A DNA stretch of 6,472 nucleotides, taken from Syntrophomonas sp. UBA4911. Lineage in GTDB: Bacteria; Bacillota; Syntrophomonadia; Syntrophomonadales; Syntrophomonadaceae. Location of the stretch: assembly GCA_002398105.1 (NCBI GenBank), contig DHCD01000073.1:64103-70574 (forward strand), read 5' to 3'. Of the stretch, positions 4,649-6,472 are shown piece after piece. Both the position numbers and the translations under genes were made by a program. The notes below the pieces were generated by a model. It was not told the origin of the DNA. It saw nothing but the letters and a program-made list of their open reading frames with translations, and did no database searches. Position 1 is the stretch's first letter. Each line of letters opens with the position of its first letter.

Positions 4649-4691
4649 TTTGATAATTTTTATCAAAATGTGAAATGAAAAAATTTGATAA
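4649..4691 (-). other. AT-rich hairpin set just after the dgt stop
   Basis: TTTGATAA occurs at 4649-4656 and 4684-4691, and its complement TTATCAAA lies between them at 4660-4667. The middle arm can pair with either outer copy, so two 8-bp AT-rich hairpins are mutually exclusive. On the minus strand the first arm is followed by TTTTTTC, but there is only one G-C pair per stem. A weak dgt terminator or mRNA 3'-end structure is possible; no strong terminator is visible directly after dgt. A 12-bp palindrome TTGTAATTACAA (4613-4624) lies farther downstream. Confidence 0.35.
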
Positions 4692-4696
4692 ATTGA

Positions 4697-5767
4697 TTAC
4701 TGACCATCTGCTGTATTATTCTTCTGAGCGCCGGGAACCAGGGATTGGGGTATATACAGATCCCGAAACAGGCTGATGCAATAGGCATCGCTCATACCGG
4801 ATATATAGTCGGTTACTGCTCTTTCCAGCCCTTCTTGGTCAGCTATCTCCCGATAAACCTGGCTCATCTTCTCGGGGTGTCGGCGGTAATAGCTAAACAA
4901 GTGCTCCAGGACAAATGCCGCCCGGGTACGTTCCGCCTGACAAACCGGCCCGGTATATATGGCTTTGAACATAAACCCCCGCAGACCGATTAAGGCCTGT
5001 TCTACCGCTGCTCCCGGAGCTACTCGCACCGCTTTACCTTCTGCCATCAGTTTACGTGTTTCATAAATGGTATCACTTACCAGGGTGGCAATACGCTTAC
5101 TGTGGGTATCGCCCAGAACCTCCAGATATACTGCCGGAATCTCCTTTATGGTCAGCAATCCGGCCCGGATTGAGTCGTCAATATCATGCTGGACATAGGC
5201 TATTTTATCACTCAAGCGAATTACCTGCCCCTCCAGGGTAGCAGCCCCGGAATCATCCCGGCTGTATCCGCTATGGTTAAGTACCCCATCAAGGACTTCC
5301 CGGCTTAAATTCAGGCCCTTCCGTCCTTTGTGCTGCTCCACCCGGGTCAATACTCTTATGCTGTTTTCATTGTGACGAAAACCCGTACTAAGCAGCCGGT
5401 TCAATACTTGTTCTCCGGCATGGGCGAAAGGAGTATGACCTACATCATGAGCCAGGGCAATGGCTTCAATCAGATCTAAATTAAGATTTAGTCCCGCCCC
5501 TATAGTGCGGGCAATCTGGTTAACTTCCAGGGTATGGGTAAGGCGAGTACGGTAATGATCGCCCGGCGGAGCAATGAATACCTGGGTCTTATGCTTTAAG
5601 CGCCGAAAAGATTTGGAGTGTATGATTCGATCCCGGTCAACCATAAAGCAAGTGCGAATGGGATCGGGTTCTTCATATAGCACCCGCCCAGTCGAATTTT
5701 TAGCCGCCAGGGCAAAGGGACTTAATGTATCTGCCTCGCGCTGCTCTATTTCTTCACGAATTAACAT
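4697..5767 (-). CDS. dgt: dGTPase-like HD-domain dNTP triphosphohydrolase
   Basis: A cytosolic metal-dependent enzyme of the Dgt/SAMHD1 superfamily that hydrolyses dGTP or other dNTPs to the nucleoside and triphosphate, adjusting dNTP pools. At 356 residues it fits the shorter type-2 family rather than the E. coli enzyme of about 500. The N-terminal signature runs R45-DRIIHSKSFRRLKHKTQVF (about 45-64). The HD metal ligands are H78 (in RTRLTH), H107-D108 (ALAHDVGHTPFAHAGE) and D187 (RLSDKIAYVQHDIDD). A helical C-terminal region follows. Substrate specificity, and nucleotide activation as in other family members, cannot be read from sequence. The ATG (5767-5765) follows AGGGGGG with a 6-base spacer and a small GC hairpin. 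It lies 67 bases after the flavoprotein gene with no terminator between them, so co-transcription is possible. Proximity to dnaG fits a role in replication. Confidence 0.93.
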   Translation of the reverse strand: MLIREEIEQREADTLSPFALAAKNSTGRVLYEEPDPIRTCFMVDRDRIIHSKSFRRLKHKTQVFIAPPGDHYRTRLTHTLEVNQIARTIGAGLNLNLDLIEAIALAHDVGHTPFAHAGEQVLNRLLSTGFRHNENSIRVLTRVEQHKGRKGLNLSREVLDGVLNHSGYSRDDSGAATLEGQVIRLSDKIAYVQHDIDDSIRAGLLTIKEIPAVYLEVLGDTHSKRIATLVSDTIYETRKLMAEGKAVRVAPGAAVEQALIGLRGFMFKAIYTGPVCQAERTRAAFVLEHLFSYYRRHPEKMSQVYREIADQEGLERAVTDYISGMSDAYCISLFRDLYIPQSLVPGAQKNNTADGQ

Positions 5768-5779
5768 ATTGCGCCCCCC

Positions 5780-5794
5780 TGGCCCCGAGGGCCA
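5780..5794 (-). promoter_or_regulatory. GC hairpin abutting the dgt ribosome binding site
   Basis: TGGCCC (5794-5789 on the minus strand) pairs perfectly with GGGCCA (5785-5780) around a 3-base loop. The last stem base is the A of the AGGGGGG Shine-Dalgarno. No T run follows, so it is not a terminator. The CCCT of the left arm could alternatively pair with the G-rich Shine-Dalgarno itself, which could modulate dgt translation; this is inference. Confidence 0.45.
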
Positions 5795-5834
5795 AAACTA
5801 TAAAATATCACCTGAAGTTTTATCCTGTTTAGAT

Positions 5835-6443
5835 TTATCTTTTTCTCAGCTTGCTGGTGGCTTGGGCTACTTCATATATCCTTTTGCCCAGGATCCGGCT
5901 GCGTTGAACAGCATTTTGGTCTTCCCGGGAGGGTTTCTGAGCAGCAACTCCCAGATGTCCACAGTCGTCTTCCCCATAACCGTCGCCTACGATTATCATT
6001 CCATGGACCAGCATCATATCCTGCATGGCCCTGATGGTGGTTTCCTGCCCCCCAAAACGGGATGCACCCGAAGTAATGGCGCCTCCAACCACATTCAGCA
6101 ACTTTTTTTCCGACCGCAAAGCCCGGCTTTTATCAAAAAAAGCCTTCAGTTGCGCCGAAACGGTGCCAAAGTAAACCGGGCTACCCAGAATCAGGGCATC
6201 AGCCCGCCCAATTAAATCATAAGCCTTGGTCAGTTCTTTGTCTTTATAACATTTACCCGAACATGGGGAAGAACAGTCCATACAAAACGGATTTTTCTGG
6301 TCTTTCAAAACCTCCCGGCAAAATATGAATTCCGTATCTGCACCCCGGCCGGCACATTCTTGCATCGCCTGCTGCAATAAAAAAGATGTATTTCCATCCT
6401 GATTAGGACTTCCATTGACTGCCGCAACTAATAATTTAGGCAT
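5835..6443 (-). CDS. Flavodoxin-fold NAD(P)H/FMN reductase-like Fe-S flavoprotein
   Basis: A 202-residue cytosolic protein of the NADPH-dependent FMN reductase / iron-sulfur flavoprotein group. The N-terminal strand and FMN phosphate loop read LLVAAVNGSPNQDGNTS (4-20). A cysteine cluster, C54-x2-C57-x3-C61-x3-C65 (FCMDCSSPCSGKC), could hold a 4Fe-4S cluster. Other FMN-contact regions are ILGSPVYFGTVSAQLKAFFD (85-104) and GGAITSGASRFGGQE (120-134). The electron donor and acceptor are unknown; such proteins move electrons between ferredoxin or NAD(P)H and quinones, oxygen species or metals in anaerobes. The ATG (6443-6441) follows an excellent Shine-Dalgarno, AAGGGAGGTG, at 5 bases. Only 29 bases of upstream sequence are in the window, so promoter and upstream neighbours are not visible. 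No terminator separates it from dgt. Confidence 0.88.
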   Translation of the reverse strand: MPKLLVAAVNGSPNQDGNTSFLLQQAMQECAGRGADTEFIFCREVLKDQKNPFCMDCSSPCSGKCYKDKELTKAYDLIGRADALILGSPVYFGTVSAQLKAFFDKSRALRSEKKLLNVVGGAITSGASRFGGQETTIRAMQDMMLVHGMIIVGDGYGEDDCGHLGVAAQKPSREDQNAVQRSRILGKRIYEVAQATSKLRKR

Positions 6444-6472
6444 AATGCCACCTCCCTTAATAAACTCTGTTT

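Noticed and set aside
5574..6215. A 213-codon open frame on the plus strand across the start of dgt and most of the flavoprotein gene.
   Set aside because: It lies antisense to two well-supported genes and across their junction; its translation shows no recognisable domain. It is a shadow frame.

Overview
This window reads as chromosomal core DNA of a low-to-mid GC Gram-positive anaerobe, probably a clostridial Firmicute; a Syntrophomonas-like lineage is a guess from general resemblance only. The basis is the dgt-dnaG-rpoD gene order, a short (359-residue) SigA-type sigma factor without the long proteobacterial insert, strong purine-rich Shine-Dalgarno sites, near-consensus sigma-A promoters and encoded CCA ends on every tRNA. 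All supported genes lie on the minus strand, so transcription runs from high to low coordinates.

In transcription order: a flavodoxin-fold Fe-S/FMN reductase-like protein (6443-5835); a dGTPase-like HD-domain dNTP triphosphohydrolase, dgt (5767-4697); a 603-base AT-rich gap (4696-4094) with a possible degraded or very small ORF (4568-4350), an intrinsic terminator (4314-4276), several short repeats and a sigma-H-like promoter; primase dnaG (4093-2315) overlapping primary sigma factor rpoD by 4 bases (ATGA); tRNA-Asn with its own consensus promoter and terminator; a second tRNA unit, CAU (Met or Ile2)-Glu-Val, with its own promoter and terminator and a heptamer-repeat hairpin between its first two tRNAs; and a small two-zinc-ribbon protein (343-44) with its own strong promoter and a perfect-stem terminator at the window edge.

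The genes serve dNTP supply (dgt), replication priming (dnaG), housekeeping transcription (rpoD) and translation (tRNAs): the macromolecular-synthesis theme of the dnaG-rpoD operon. Stretches over 300 bases without a gene: 344-647 holds the zinc-ribbon promoter (423-452), the tRNA-operon terminator (505-562) and about 85 bases of featureless tRNA trailer (563-647); 4094-4696 is described entry by entry.

I found no mobile element, CRISPR array or defence system and no evident new multi-gene system. The most interesting observations are regulatory or structural: an exact match to the Bacillus sigma-H consensus just before dnaG-rpoD, the heptad-repeat hairpin inside a tRNA precursor, and the unexplained, terminator-bearing ORF fragment between dgt and dnaG.
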